A stretch of DNA of 64,000 nucleotides from Phanerochaete sordida (taxonomy: Eukaryota; Basidiomycota; Agaricomycetes; Polyporales; Phanerochaetaceae). The translations under genes and the position numbers were made by a program. The stretch covers positions 273,200 to 337,199 of the forward strand of contig BPQB01000035.1 in NCBI GenBank assembly GCA_019973155.2. The letters run 5' to 3'. The stretch's first letter is position 1; each line of letters starts with the position of its first letter. The notes beneath the pieces were generated by a model, which did no database searches, was not told where the DNA came from, and was given only the letters and a program-made list of their open reading frames with translations. Positions 1-10,700 of the stretch are shown one piece after another.

Positions 1-38
1 CATGTAATACTACAATCTGGGATAGGTCTAGTAAATGT

Positions 39-1140
39 CTAGTGTGACGGGGCAGAGGGTCCGGAAGTCCCGCAGCTCTGCTCGAGCTCCTCTTCTTCCT
101 TCTTCAGTCTGTTGAGCGTCGCTTCGAGCATCCTGCGGCGCCGCTCTTCCCGGGTATCTTGAGACGCTCCAGAAACTGCGCCTCCGAGGACATGCCCGCC
201 GCCCCCAAGTATATGTGCGTCTCGCTCGAGCTCTGGATCTGAGCTGGGGGTGTACGCGCCAGTGGTATCGTAGAGCTGATGTGTTCCTGCTGCGGCCGCG
301 CGTTCAAACTCGGCAACTTCGCGATTGAGCTGCGAGTTGAGCTCCTTGAACTGGAGGGCAGTTAGTACGACAAGAGGGAGCAAGGCTGTTGGATCTGAGA
401 CGTACGTTGTTGTCATGGTCGCCCCACACGTTGTGCGTGAGCTCGTGGCAGAGCACCATGCGCACCTCCTTGTACGCGCGGAAGCCCTCGTAGTCGTTCG
501 TGCGCAGGCGCAGCTTAATGGACTGACCCGCGTTCTCGTTCAGACCGAGCAGATTCGGGTGCTCGTGCGGCGCGAGCTCGGTGAGCACGCCGACGGAGAA
601 CTGGTGCTTCTGCATGACGTGCCGGATGGCGAGGTCTTCGGCGAGACGCGTCAGCAGCTTGCGCGCGGCCTCGGGGTTCGGCAGGTGCGCGAGCGGGACG
701 ATGTCGTGGAAGCGGAACTGGGAGGATGAGGGGGACGAGGGCGGGGGACCTGTAGAGCGGAGCTGTGGGTATGGGTCAGTCTTGCGCTTGCAAAGCTAAA
801 GCGGTTTGCGCACCTTTGCCTGCGGCTTCAGAGCCCGTTCCTTCATGATACGTTCCCTCCTCTGGTGCTCGCTCTCCACTTGTTTCATCTCGCCCAGCTC
901 GTCCGCCGTGGAGCCCAGCATCTGGACCTTCACCCCATTCTTGAGGCCAGCTTCCGTGATAGTTTCGTCGCCACGAAACGCGGGCTTCTTGCCTTTGTAC
1001 AGGAGCTTTTGGTTGGCCGTCGGTACATTCGTCAGCTCTTCGAGATGCGCCTGGAGGACTTCTATCGAAGTATCTGGCGTTAACGAAAGTGTGTGGGTCT
1101 TGCCGCGGTGCGAGACGGTGAAATCAATTGTGTTGGCCAT
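39..1140 (-). CDS. Ubiquitin-like / WLM-domain metalloprotease (Wss1-like)
   Basis: Three exons read in phase: 796-1140 region, about 304-746, and 39 to about 365. Exon 1 encodes a ubiquitin-like fold (start MANTIDFTVSHRG, then KLLYKGKK and GVKVQMLGS). Exon 2 encodes the WLM domain with the zinc-protease signature CHELTHNVWGDHDNN, an HExxH followed by HD. The C-terminal part is a charged helix (REERRRRML..LNRLKKEEEELEQ). The donor after DHDNN is GTACGT and the last acceptor is CTCCAG. Wss1-family proteases act on SUMO/ubiquitin-linked DNA-protein crosslinks; the Ubl-WLM fusion order is known from fission yeast and other fungi. The catalytic histidines are intact, so activity is expected. The stop at 39-41 lies close to the left edge but the protein looks complete. 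Confidence 0.88.
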
Positions 1141-1618
1141 GTAGATTGTGGGAATACGAGTGTAAAGTACAGATGGGTGTCCAGACAGCTAGAAATACAG
1201 TGAAGCGATAGAAAGATGGTCGAACGTCGTGGATCGCTGGCAACCTCTGCCCGAGCTGAATCATCCGAGGTTGGTAGACGCTCTGCTTTGTGGCGCGACC
1301 CCGGCCCGGACCTGTATCGAAACAGCATGCAGTTACTGAGATTTCAATGCAAAACATGAGGAATTTCATGGCCCTGCACTCTTGCACCGCGAAGATCGAA
1401 GCCTTCACGGTGGCCTTTTCCTCAATCGCGATAAATAATGCTTTCTCGAACCTTCGTATACTACTACTTGTACCGCCGATGGGAGAATACCTCGTCCGTC
1501 TCTTCCTTTCCGTCGCTTCCCCGCGTCATCTCCCTCACGCTCTCTGCCTTGCGCCTATCCCCCTTGACCCACTCTGTCTCTCCGGCTCCCTTTCAGCAGT
1601 GCTGAAGATGCCAGACGA
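1141..1618. other. Intergenic, no gene seen
   Basis: Between the Ubl-WLM start and the stop of the next minus-strand gene. Holds the Ubl-WLM promoter and the F-box 3' region. The open frames here have no recognisable domain. Confidence 0.6.
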
Positions 1619-3161
1619 TTACGCCCGCCGACTCGGGTCCAACGCGTGCAGCGCAGACTGCAAGTCCTCTGCCGACCAGGCGCTCCTCAGCACCTCGAAT
1701 ATCCAGTTGATTCGTAGGCCGTCCTTGTCGTCCAGCATGTGCTGCCATCCGATAACGCTGGATTGCAGCGGAACGGGGAGAAGTTCCTTGAGGACGCTGA
1801 TGATGTACTTGCCTGACTGGAGCGTAATCCGCCGTGTCCGGGAGACCCGGGCGAGGACTTGACTCAATGCTTGTTCATCGTCTAAGATCGCGCGCAGCAG
1901 TGGCTTGATACTATCCCTGTGGCTTGCGTTATTCATGTCAACGTCGTTACTGTAGCTGATGCGGATGGGAGGAGCGGGGGCATTGACAAGTTCGGTGAGC
2001 AGCCGGTCTAAGCGGTCGAAATCGATGGACGTCGCAGGGGAGGGCTGGCTCGCGACGCCGGTAGGCAAGTGAATCTCTACGACACCCACGTCCACGAGCC
2101 CTGTCTGCTCGTCGACTTGGAATGTGGCGTCAGCGGAAACACGGTTGGAAGCCGTTCCGCCAAATTCGTGATACGCGTCTGCACAAAGCGGCGGTCGCAC
2201 CGTCATGAGCTACATGTTCCCGACGAGATGTGCACGACTTACTGCTCCCAGTGCTCCCTCGAGGAACATACTTGCTCGCGAGCTTCGTGGTAGAGATGTG
2301 AATGGTGGAGGCGCTAGTTATACACTTGAATAATTGCGGTATGCTTTGCGCAACCGTGGCTCTAGCGCGGTTTATATCGGCATCGCGGCTTGCGTACATG
2401 AGCGCCATGAACGTGCAGTAGCTGGGAAGGGATAGCCGATCAAGAGGAATGCCGTTGATATACGTGGCACATCCTTTGGACGGTGAGGTCCTGTGTCGAT
2501 GGGGAGGGGGCGTGATCATATATGTGTCGAGGTTGTCTTCGTCGAAAACGACCTGGTTCAGAACGAGCTTTTGAGGCCTGATGAGATAGATGCAACGGAT
2601 GAATTCCTTGAGCGATGGGAGCCGCAAGAGCTCCAGGACGAGCTCGCCGATCACCTGTGATGGTGGATTCGATGATGGGATGTGCTTCGGCAAAGCAAGC
2701 ATGGGGAGAGATCTACTCTTGTAGATAACAGGCGAGGGGAGAGATCTGCTCCTGTTGGGGATAGTATGAGTGGGGCGGACGCAGATTTCCGTGAAGTGTG
2801 CCGGAATATTGTGGAGAGCAAATAAGTGATATTTTTCTAGAGCAGTGCGAGTGGTCTTCGTGTCGCCGACGAGTGCAAGCTCTTTAAGACATTTTGATAC
2901 ATGTGGTACTTCAGGGATTTCTTTGCCCCGCCAGAGGTCCACGAACTCCACCACGTCTTGCGCATTCCGTAGAACGAAATACGAGAAAAGGTTAGGCCTG
3001 AGGAGCTGGGCCCAGTAACGACAGGTCGAAGCGCAAGTTGCCAAGCCCTTCTTGCGGGAGGGGTAAGAGGAATCCTCGGGGCCATATGCAAGAGCAGCGT
3101 TCGTCAGAACGATGCGATGGATGAGTTCTGAAGGTAGATCTTCCCCTGTAGTAGGCAGCAT
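1619..3161 (-). CDS. F-box-like protein, copy 1
   Basis: Two coding exons, 2243-3161 and 1619-2178, separated by a 64-bp intron (2179-2242, donor GTAAGTC, acceptor TTTGTGCAG, phase 1). The N-terminus GEDLPSELIHRIV followed by CRYWAQLLRPNLF matches the short F-box pattern common in Agaricomycete F-box/LRR-like families, which recruit substrates to SCF ubiquitin ligases. The rest has no recognised domain. A clear paralogue lies at 56583-58235 on the opposite strand: same F-box, same intron position and phase, same C-terminal motif SALHALDP. Start chosen at 3161 because the paralogue has an ATG at the same place. However, that ATG lies inside a possible upstream intron (donor GTGAAA near 3193, acceptor CTACAG), so the true N-terminus is uncertain. 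Confidence 0.7.
2179..2242 (-). other. Phase-1 intron of F-box copy 1
   Basis: Starts GTAAGT and ends GTGCAG on the minus strand; removing it joins two frames that align with the paralogue across the junction. Confidence 0.8.
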
Positions 3162-4440
3162 CAGTAAACACAGGACGACACAATTTTCACCTGGTGGCCG
3201 TCGAAGATGAGGTCTGAGTGCGACCGACGGGCCCTCTCACAGACCAGGCGATGCGCACGATGCGATTGAGTTTCGGTGATACCCAAAGGCGGGGTGCAGG
3301 TGGGCACGAGTGTTGGCCCGAACCGTACAAATCAATGAGAACTCTGAGCTTTCAGGTGACTCGTTGCAAGCCATGCGTGACGCGTGTGCCGCGAACACCC
3401 GAAGTTGTCGGCCCGTAATATGAGTGCCCCGCTGATTATCCTGGCAGTTATCGGGAAGTCGAGGGAGGAAAATGGGGAAGGGGCTATGGAAAATAGAGAG
3501 TTTGCGAAACCGACAGGCAGCCGGCACAAAGCGCTACGAGCGATACGCTTTGATAGCGTAAGGGATACACAGTGGCATACGGCGCGAGAATACAATGTGA
3601 GAAGCGGCACGAATGTAGAGAAATAAAGAGTTTGCAAAAGCACCGCCGGCGGCGGTGTTTGTGCAGGCAACCGCTAGCCCTTTCGTAAACTCTCCAATAA
3701 GGTCCAAGCTCTCGTTTGGTGCTGATGACGACGATGCCTAGGGGTCGATTTGAAGGAGAGTAGGTGATAGTCCGTGATGGCAGGAAAGAGCCTGTACGCG
3801 GCCGAGCTGGACTTCGTGGCACGTGTGTTCATGCAAAAACAGGCGCAATACTTGGCAGATGACTTTTACACCAAAGCTCATCGCACAGAGAATCATGGTC
3901 TGACAGTGCATCACATAGAATAGGTCGGTAAACTGTAGCCCTACGCCGGGCAATTGCCACAAAGCAGAGTATATAATCCTTGCCGCAAACTCGACCGTAC
4001 AGCCACTCTCGGTTTATCGAGATCGCCTCATTATAACTACTGATACAGCAGCGAGAAATGAGCGCGAGAGACATGGAATCGGCGACTCTTGTAGACCGTG
4101 GCGATGGCTGGATGGTAGTCTGCCAAGATAGGCCTTATAAAGATACATAATAGCTTGATGGGCCGCGCGACGTTGGGCAACAGGCACAAAGCTCCGCTGG
4201 GTCTGAATCAAGGGGCACGGCTGCGTCGCATGCGCGCGCCCGCGCCATGACTCATGTTGCGCAGACGTCGCTCCGAGGACGAGTACTCTTCACTAACTCA
4301 CGGTGTGTTCAATTGTGAAGATAAATTATTTGATACTTTTGACGTCCCTACTGTCTCTCAGTGTCAGCCATACCCATGGTAGGCTCGCTTCCAGCCTTTT
4401 AAATCGCGGAAGAGGCGATACCGTCGTTGATCCATATAGA
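3162..4440. other. Intergenic, no gene seen
   Basis: Near 3190-3300 the minus strand resembles the region just upstream of the second F-box gene, for example the shared string ACTCAATCGCATCG, so the duplication included the 5' flank. The remainder has short unconserved frames only. Confidence 0.5.
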
Positions 4441-5330
4441 AGGCCCTTCGCCGCACAGTGCCAGACGCCTAGACAGCGAATTCCGAGCAGTCAGATCATT
4501 ACCCGTTCTCGACACACACAGCCGTGCCTGTGCGCGCGCCACACTATTGTCTTGCTGCGCGCCGCGCGTGCGCCCCGAGGCACAGCGGCGCCCGACGTGT
4601 GCCTGCGGGCTGCCACGGGTGTCCCGTCTCGGTGCCCCGCACGCCCTCTGCTGCCAGCGCAATTGTCGCACGGGTGCAGACCCCAGGCACGGCAGCAGAC
4701 CGCCCGGCCATGCCTCACGGCGGCCGGGGCACACGGGCGCGCGCGAGGCGCACGCAAGACAATAACGACGGCGCCCTTGGGGATCGTCCTGCCGTTCCCA
4801 GGCATGCAGCGTGCGCTGCGTCAGGCCCCGTGCCGGATCGCGACCGCCGTGCCGGGGACGTTGTGTACATGCAGGGTTCGCGCATGACAGCCCAATTGTG
4901 TTTGCGTCCGCTGTGTCGTTGCTGCGCCGGGGAAATGGCCCTGAGATTGCCTCCAGATGGCGCGCGCCGCCACAAAGGTACTGTGTGGCGATCGCGATCC
5001 TTGGTGAGCCGCGGCCTCGTTGTGTGTGCGCGTATTGTCCGGGATCGTCATAGCTACCGACGGCATTGCATGCTTCCGCGAACGTGTCGGGGGCAGAGCT
5101 GGGCAAGGCTGTCGGCGCGAAGGGGCCACACGCAGACGTGGAGGTCGGGCGCAACGAGGTCACATTCGCCGCTAGGGCGCACAGAATGTATGCAGTACAG
5201 AGATGCAATGTCCCGTCCTAGTTCCTCCCCTCTGACCTCTCGCGGTCTAGTGTCCTACTCCTACAGCCCTCCACCGACCCCGCGACCCGTAAGTGTACAA
5301 CATAATGGAACGAATAGATATAGGCAATAA
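4441..5330. promoter_or_regulatory. GC-rich promoter-like island with HMG-type motifs
   Basis: This GC-rich stretch carries long overlapping frames of biased composition (Ala/Arg/Pro) that are unlikely to be coding. It contains GACAATAACG at 4758 and CAATTG cores near 4661 and 4895. In texture and motifs it resembles 46.8-47.29 kb, which sits immediately upstream of a pheromone gene. No pheromone open frame with a CaaX end was found directly after it. It may be a relic or a distal regulatory region. Confidence 0.35.
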
Positions 5331-5419
5331 ATCAAGCCAAGAGTGGGCAAAATATGGTACTGAGCAGCCTCTCGAAGAACAAAGAAGTGGGAGTGCTGCT
5401 GGAGACTCGGGTCTCCCGA

Positions 5420-5482
5420 CGGCTGTAAATAGAGAAAGTGATCAGCACGGCCCAACGAGTGGCGAGGAGGACGGAGACGTAC
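5420..5482 (-). other. Predicted 3'UTR intron of the CTIA pheromone gene
   Basis: On the minus strand a GTACGTCTCC donor lies 17 nt after the stop. It is followed by CTGATCAC and TATTTACAG about 60 nt on. Boundaries are approximate. Confidence 0.55.
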
Positions 5483-5499
5483 AGCAGTTTTGCGGTCAT

Positions 5500-5619
5500 C
5501 TATGCGATGGTGCACTGGCCGTGGTTGACTTGGCTGTTGCTGCTGATGGTCTCCTGGTCAAGGGGAACCTCAGGCTGCTCGGAGGCGATGGGGGAGGCGA
5601 TGGTGAAGAAGGCGTCCAT
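5500..5619 (-). CDS. Lipopeptide pheromone precursor, CaaX = CTIA
   Basis: A 39-aa protein that begins MDAFFTIASPIAS and ends VNHGQCTIA then TAG. A start of the form MDxF and a terminal CaaX box (Cys, two aliphatic-type residues, Ala) are hallmarks of basidiomycete mating pheromone precursors, which are farnesylated on the Cys, trimmed and methylated before export. The mature peptide would derive from the last 10-15 residues. A TATA-like element (CCTATAAG) lies about 115 bp upstream. Seventeen nt after the stop is a GTACGT donor followed by a CTGAT branch and TTTACAG, a likely 3'UTR intron. No receptor gene is adjacent. Confidence is high for the class, and not tested for function. Confidence 0.85.
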   Translation of the reverse strand: MDAFFTIASPIASEQPEVPLDQETISSNSQVNHGQCTIA

Positions 5620-5732
5620 TGCGAGTAGAGTAGAGTGCGAGGTGCGAGTGAAGGTATGGTCGCAAGCGACTGGTTCGTTGGGTGCGGTGGAGCGAGGCAA
5701 CTTGGAGAGGACACTGCGGCGACCCTGCCCTT

Positions 5733-5740
5733 CTTATAGG
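5733..5740 (-). promoter_or_regulatory. TATA-like element of pheromone gene at 5500
   Basis: CCTATAAG on the minus strand, about 115 bp upstream of the ATG. Further upstream are ACAAAG (about 5793) and ACAATTG (about 5915), cores that HMG-box factors can bind. Confidence 0.45.
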
Positions 5741-6822
5741 CCGAATATCGAAATCGCCAGGGGCACTGGACAAAAACAGGACGACGACGGCGACAAAGCT
5801 GTCGTCTGTCGTGTCGTCCGGAAGCAGATCACATGTTCGCATGGCAAGAATCCCGGAGCGACTCACGTTATTGTATAGGACGAACTCGTTCCTGACCTTG
5901 CCAAAGGCCGCAGGGACAATTGTGCGTGACACCGAGGAGAAAGCTGCCTCCCAGCATCTCGGCGTGCAGTGTGGTTCTGCGATAACCATATTCGAAGTAA
6001 CCGTCGCAGGCGTCTAAAGACCTCAGAACGCAAACACAATAGCGAGAGGCCACCTCGACCGCGTGTGCGCCGGAACTGAGATTCGAGAACAGTGAATACG
6101 ACATCTTCATTTGAGTTAGGAGGTAGATTGAGTGTGCAGACCGTATGCCAGTGAGAGCAACCAGCCCCACGGGCGATAAATTTGACATATATCTCCGAGG
6201 AGACGTGCCTAGGCATACAAATGCTATGTCAGACCACAATAGCCGTGTCACAGAGAGCCGAGAAGGGCTGTCTGGATGAGCGTCACACCCGCAACGGCGA
6301 GGACGATGACACAGCGTTTCTTACTCCCGGCAGGCACAGCGCGGTGCACTCGGCGAGACCGCAGAGCAAGGCCGATGGCAAAGCTTTGTGCAGAAGGTCA
6401 AGACGTCAGGGCGTGGTCCATTCTCGGGGCTTGGGCCTGGGTGAACGGTCCGAGGAGCCCAAGGAGACGTTGAGGATGCGCACTCTGGCATGCACGAGAG
6501 CTCAGAGACTAGAGAAACAGACAATAGATCTGGAAGTCACAGAAAGCGTAGGAGCAAGCAGTATATTCCGGTGAACGACGATCGCCAAGCGTGAAGGGAG
6601 CGAGATGTCGAAAGGTGCCTCAGCGGAGGCGGCGGCGGCAGCAGCGACGACGACGCACGAGGCAGAGACGCGGGGAGGCGGATAGACGCCATGGCGTCCG
6701 GCAGCTGCCGGAACTGTACAGTTGCCTCCAGCCACCTCAGTAAGCGCCCATTCTCCCACGCGCGGCGTTACCCAGCAAATCCCAAGGTAGGACCCGACGA
6801 CAAGACCGGCGGCGAAGACGAC
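5741..6822. other. Intergenic: shared upstream region of pheromone and RPL11
   Basis: Divergent promoter space between the minus-strand pheromone gene and plus-strand RPL11. No further gene recognised. Confidence 0.5.
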
Positions 6823-7536
6823 ATGGTGAGCAGCAATGCCCTCCGGAAAACGTGCAGAAAGGCTTAGGGGAGACTATGCTCGCAGGCCGAACAAAAGACT
6901 GCCCCCACCAACCCCATGAAGGAGGTCAAGATCGACAAGCTCGTTCTCAGTGCGTCGCACGCCCGCTCTGTGCGCATCCTGACGAAGTGCTGAACGCCTG
7001 CTCTGCGTACCTCTAGACATCTCCGTTGGCGAGTCCGGTGATCGCCTGACCCGTGCCTCCAAGGTCCTGGAGCAGCTTACCGGTCAGACCCCCGTTACCT
7101 CCAAGGCCCGCTACACCGTCCGCACGTTCGGCATCCGTCGTAACGAGAAGATCGCCGTGCACGTCACCATCCGTGGCCCCAAGGCCGAGGAGATCCTCGA
7201 GCGCGGCCTCAAGGTCAAGGAGTACGAGCTCCGCCGCCGCAACTTCTCCGAGACCGGCAACTTCGGTTTCGGTATCCAGGAGCACATCGACCTTGGTGCC
7301 CGGTACGACCCCGGTATTGGTATCTTCGGTATGGACTTCTACGTCGTCATGACCCGGCCAGGTGCTCGGGTAGCACGGAGGAAGCAGAAGAAGGCTCGCG
7401 TTGGCTCGCAGCACCGGGTGAAGAAGGAGGACACCATGGCTTGGTTCAAGCAGCGCTTCGATGGTATCATCCTCGTACGTGCTCTCTTGCGTTGTCTGGT
7501 CGAACTTGGCTTACTGACCTGTCTCCACAGAAATAG
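6823..7536 (+). CDS. RPL11: 60S ribosomal protein L11 (uL5)
   Basis: Four exons: 6823-6825, 6886-6949, 7017-7474 and 7531-7536. The first coding exon is only the ATG (donor GTGAGC directly after it) and the last carries only Lys plus TAG. The spliced protein starts [17 protein letters not shown] and continues [17 protein letters not shown], then [18 protein letters not shown] and [18 protein letters not shown], all diagnostic of eukaryotic L11. It ends FDGIILK. uL5 sits in the central protuberance of the 60S subunit, contacting 5S rRNA. Codons are strongly biased to C-ending, as expected for a highly expressed gene. The introns flanking the start and stop codons are typical of fungal ribosomal genes. 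Confidence 0.96.
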
Positions 7537-7798
7537 GCTGTTTCGCTCCCTCTCCGCTTTGTATGACGCTAGTCTCTCGCTATGATTATTGCACGCCATG
7601 TACCCACCACATGCACCCTGCGCAGGGGCCGTCTTCCTTCATCCTATCGGGCACGCTGTAAAAACAAATTACGAGTGATGATTGTGAGTGCTAGCGGTAA
7701 TAGTACAAGGTAAGCTTTCTATGAACGACACAAAGCAACGCAGAGCAAGACTAGAAGGTGTACAAAATAAACACGAGTATCCGGTGTACGGCAGGGTA

Positions 7799-10700
7799 TC
7801 ATGAAGCAATGGCCGTCAGCTCCGCGCTCGCCCATCTCCAACTCCTCGCCTCCAGCTTCCATCCCTTGCGCATCCCGTTCTCGACCTGATTCGACAAGAC
7901 GCTGATGCCGTCATCGTCGAAAAGCAAGTCGGCTTGAGCCGCATTCCGCTGGAGGACCTCTAGCGTCGTAAGGGGCGTCTTGGAAGGAGCAGGTTCACTA
8001 GTGGCATCAGCCATGGAGACGTCCTCTTCAGCAGCAGCAGACTGCTCCTTTGCAGGCTCGACAGGCTTCGCCTCAGGGGGCTGTGACTCTGCCGGGGTCG
8101 CCTTCGACTCTGTCGGGGCGGCCTTGTCCGACTCGACAGGCTGGTCCTTAGTCGGTTCGTCACCTTCCTTTGGAGCGTCGGCAGCTCCATCGACAGACTT
8201 GGCTTCGCCGTCTACTGTCTTCGGAGGCTCCGGATTTGGCCCGGCGATAGCAGCGGGCGCAGGGTCCGACGAGGAAGCATCAGGCGCAGCGGGAGCTTCA
8301 TCTGGCTTGCTCTCGACGGGGAGCTGCGCGTTGGTGAACACTTCAGCCTCCTTCGGCGCCGCCTCAGTCGTCGCAGGAGCGGGTCCTTTCTCGTCAGACG
8401 CCGGGACCGAAGGCTCTGCGGCAGCGTCAGCATGCTGCGCCGACTGAGTCGCAGTCGCCTGGTCGGGGGTCGACTCGGTATCGACCGCCTTCTCAGGCGA
8501 CGGTGGCGGCGGTTGAGTCACGTGCACGAGCGAGATCGTGTACCTCAGTCCGCCGTCCGCGTTCTCCTTGTCCTCGGAGCCTGGGGAGTCTTCTTGCGGG
8601 TGGATGAGGAATGTCTCCGCGAGGGTCTCGACGACAATCGACGGGCCTTTATGGCTTACGCGGCTGGCCGGCGCCGGCTCATCGTCGACGTCCATCTGGA
8701 GGGCGTTGGCGTCAGATAGCTTGGCCTTCTTGCGAGGCGGCTCCTCCGCCGGGAACAGGATGCGCTTGACAACTTCGCAGTTGTATTTGAAGCTAGTGCA
8801 TCGTATCAATACTGACTCGAGAATGGAGTGAAATATACGCACCCGACCTTGCTCGAGCCTCTCCGGTAGCCGAGCACAACCGTCCGTGACGCGCACACAT
8901 CGGCGTCGGGCGCGCCAGCCAGATCGTACTCCTCGATGTCGTCGTCCGAAACCGGGTCGACCCGTCTCCTCTTGCGAACAGCAGACATGCAACCCAAAGA
9001 CGACGCCCGTTCTGAATATTCGGATATTCGCTGAGAGCGGTTGCGTAAGCCCAGCTTGCGAGCGGTACCAGCCTATCATAAGCAATTAGCTTTTTGTGTC
9101 TCACACACGCATATACCACACGCACCTTCACGAACTCGGCGTGCAAAATCTCGACGCCCGCACCATCATGGCTGTTTCCCCATCCAGCACTGAGCAGCGT
9201 GCTTCCGTCGTCCTCGCGGGAGACTTCCTGTCCGTCGACGGCGCCCATGAACTTCGAGCCTAGACCGCCAGGATACCGCGACTCCCTGGACAAGCGAACC
9301 TCCAGCCGCAGATCCTTGCCCTCTGCGCGGGCCTTCCGCGCAATGCTCCACGTGATCCATCCGGCATGCAGCGCGCAGAGGAACATGTCCGAGTCGTCCG
9401 TGTATACGCGTCGCACGCCGTGGATTTCGTGCGGAAGTGGTCGCGCGAAACCATATGGCATACCGGCCTGCGCATGCGTCATGAGTAGCGGATTGGCGAA
9501 GAAAGGGCTGAACGACGGAATGAGCGCCCCTCCCCATATTCTGGGGTGTCGTGGCTTCGCCACAGGGATAAACCCTGAGGGAATGAGAAGGCTAGCATGA
9601 ATTTCACGTGTCTCCTCTGCGCCGGATGGCATGGGGAAGTCAAGGAAGGGGAACGGGAGACGGGGATGAACAAAAGTGCCCAAGGTTCTTGGCTTCAGCG
9701 TTGGCATGAGAGGTGGGCGGGGAGAACGAGACTGCATTGGAATATTCGGACGGGGAGCGGTCAAGGCGTTCTTAAACGGTGGTGATGTCGGTCGGAAGTC
9801 CTGGAAGCCAAGTGGCGGCCTGGTAGGTGGCATCAGAAGGTGATTAGAAGGATGGAAATGCTCAGGCATCATCTGCGGGGGTAGTGGCTGGCTCGGCGTA
9901 GTGGCAATCGGGGTCTTCGAGTGCTTGTGACCAGGAGGCGGGGGAAGAGTAGTAACGACTTTATCGAAGGGAGCAGGGAGGCCTGCCCCCGGCCCGATGA
10001 TCCCATCTTGAAGCTCTATTTGCCGGCCCATCTTCGATTTCGTGCTGACGATGTGACCGGGAGGGTGTCCGGGAATAGAGGACGGAGGCGCGGGATGTCG
10101 GTGGTGGTGATGGTGCAGATGGTGATGGTGGTGGCTAGCGGGATGGCGATTGCGCATCGCTTCCATCTCCTCGCGTTCGCGTTCGCGTGCAAATTCGCGC
10201 TCGTGAAATTCGCGCTCGCGTTCCTGCTGGAAGCGCATTTGCAGCTGTCTCTCGCGTTCTCGTTCTGCGTCCTTGATCCAGCCTTCAGCGGCGGGCGCTC
10301 GAGGGTCGGGGAGCCAGCCATGATCTTCGCCTTGAGTTCTCCGCGACTTCTCCGTACGTTCGCGATTCGCGTCCTTGGCAGCGACATCCCGGATACGCTC
10401 CTTCTCCCTGGCCTCCCGCTCCCGCTCCCGCCGCGAGACCTGGCGATTCATCCTCTCGGCGTCCATCTGTTCCCTGGCTCGCATCTCCTCCTCTCGCCTC
10501 CTCAACATCTCCCTCTCCCTCTCCCTCTCCATTTGCCGCTCCATCTCCCGTTGCTCGCGTTCTCGAGGGTCTTCTCGTGGTTGTGCGAACCGGGACCAGT
10601 TGGGTTGCTCCATGCGTCCCATGTTGCTCAAATGCGGGTTCCTCATCATCCACTCCCTCTCTCTCTCCGCCTCCGACATCCTGTCCCCGCCACCGAGCAT

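Noticed and set aside
4399..5330. Long overlapping frames on both strands (up to 269 aa)
   Set aside because: Composition is Ala/Arg/Pro-rich in all frames, as expected from GC-rich non-coding DNA. No domain, no consistent codon pattern.
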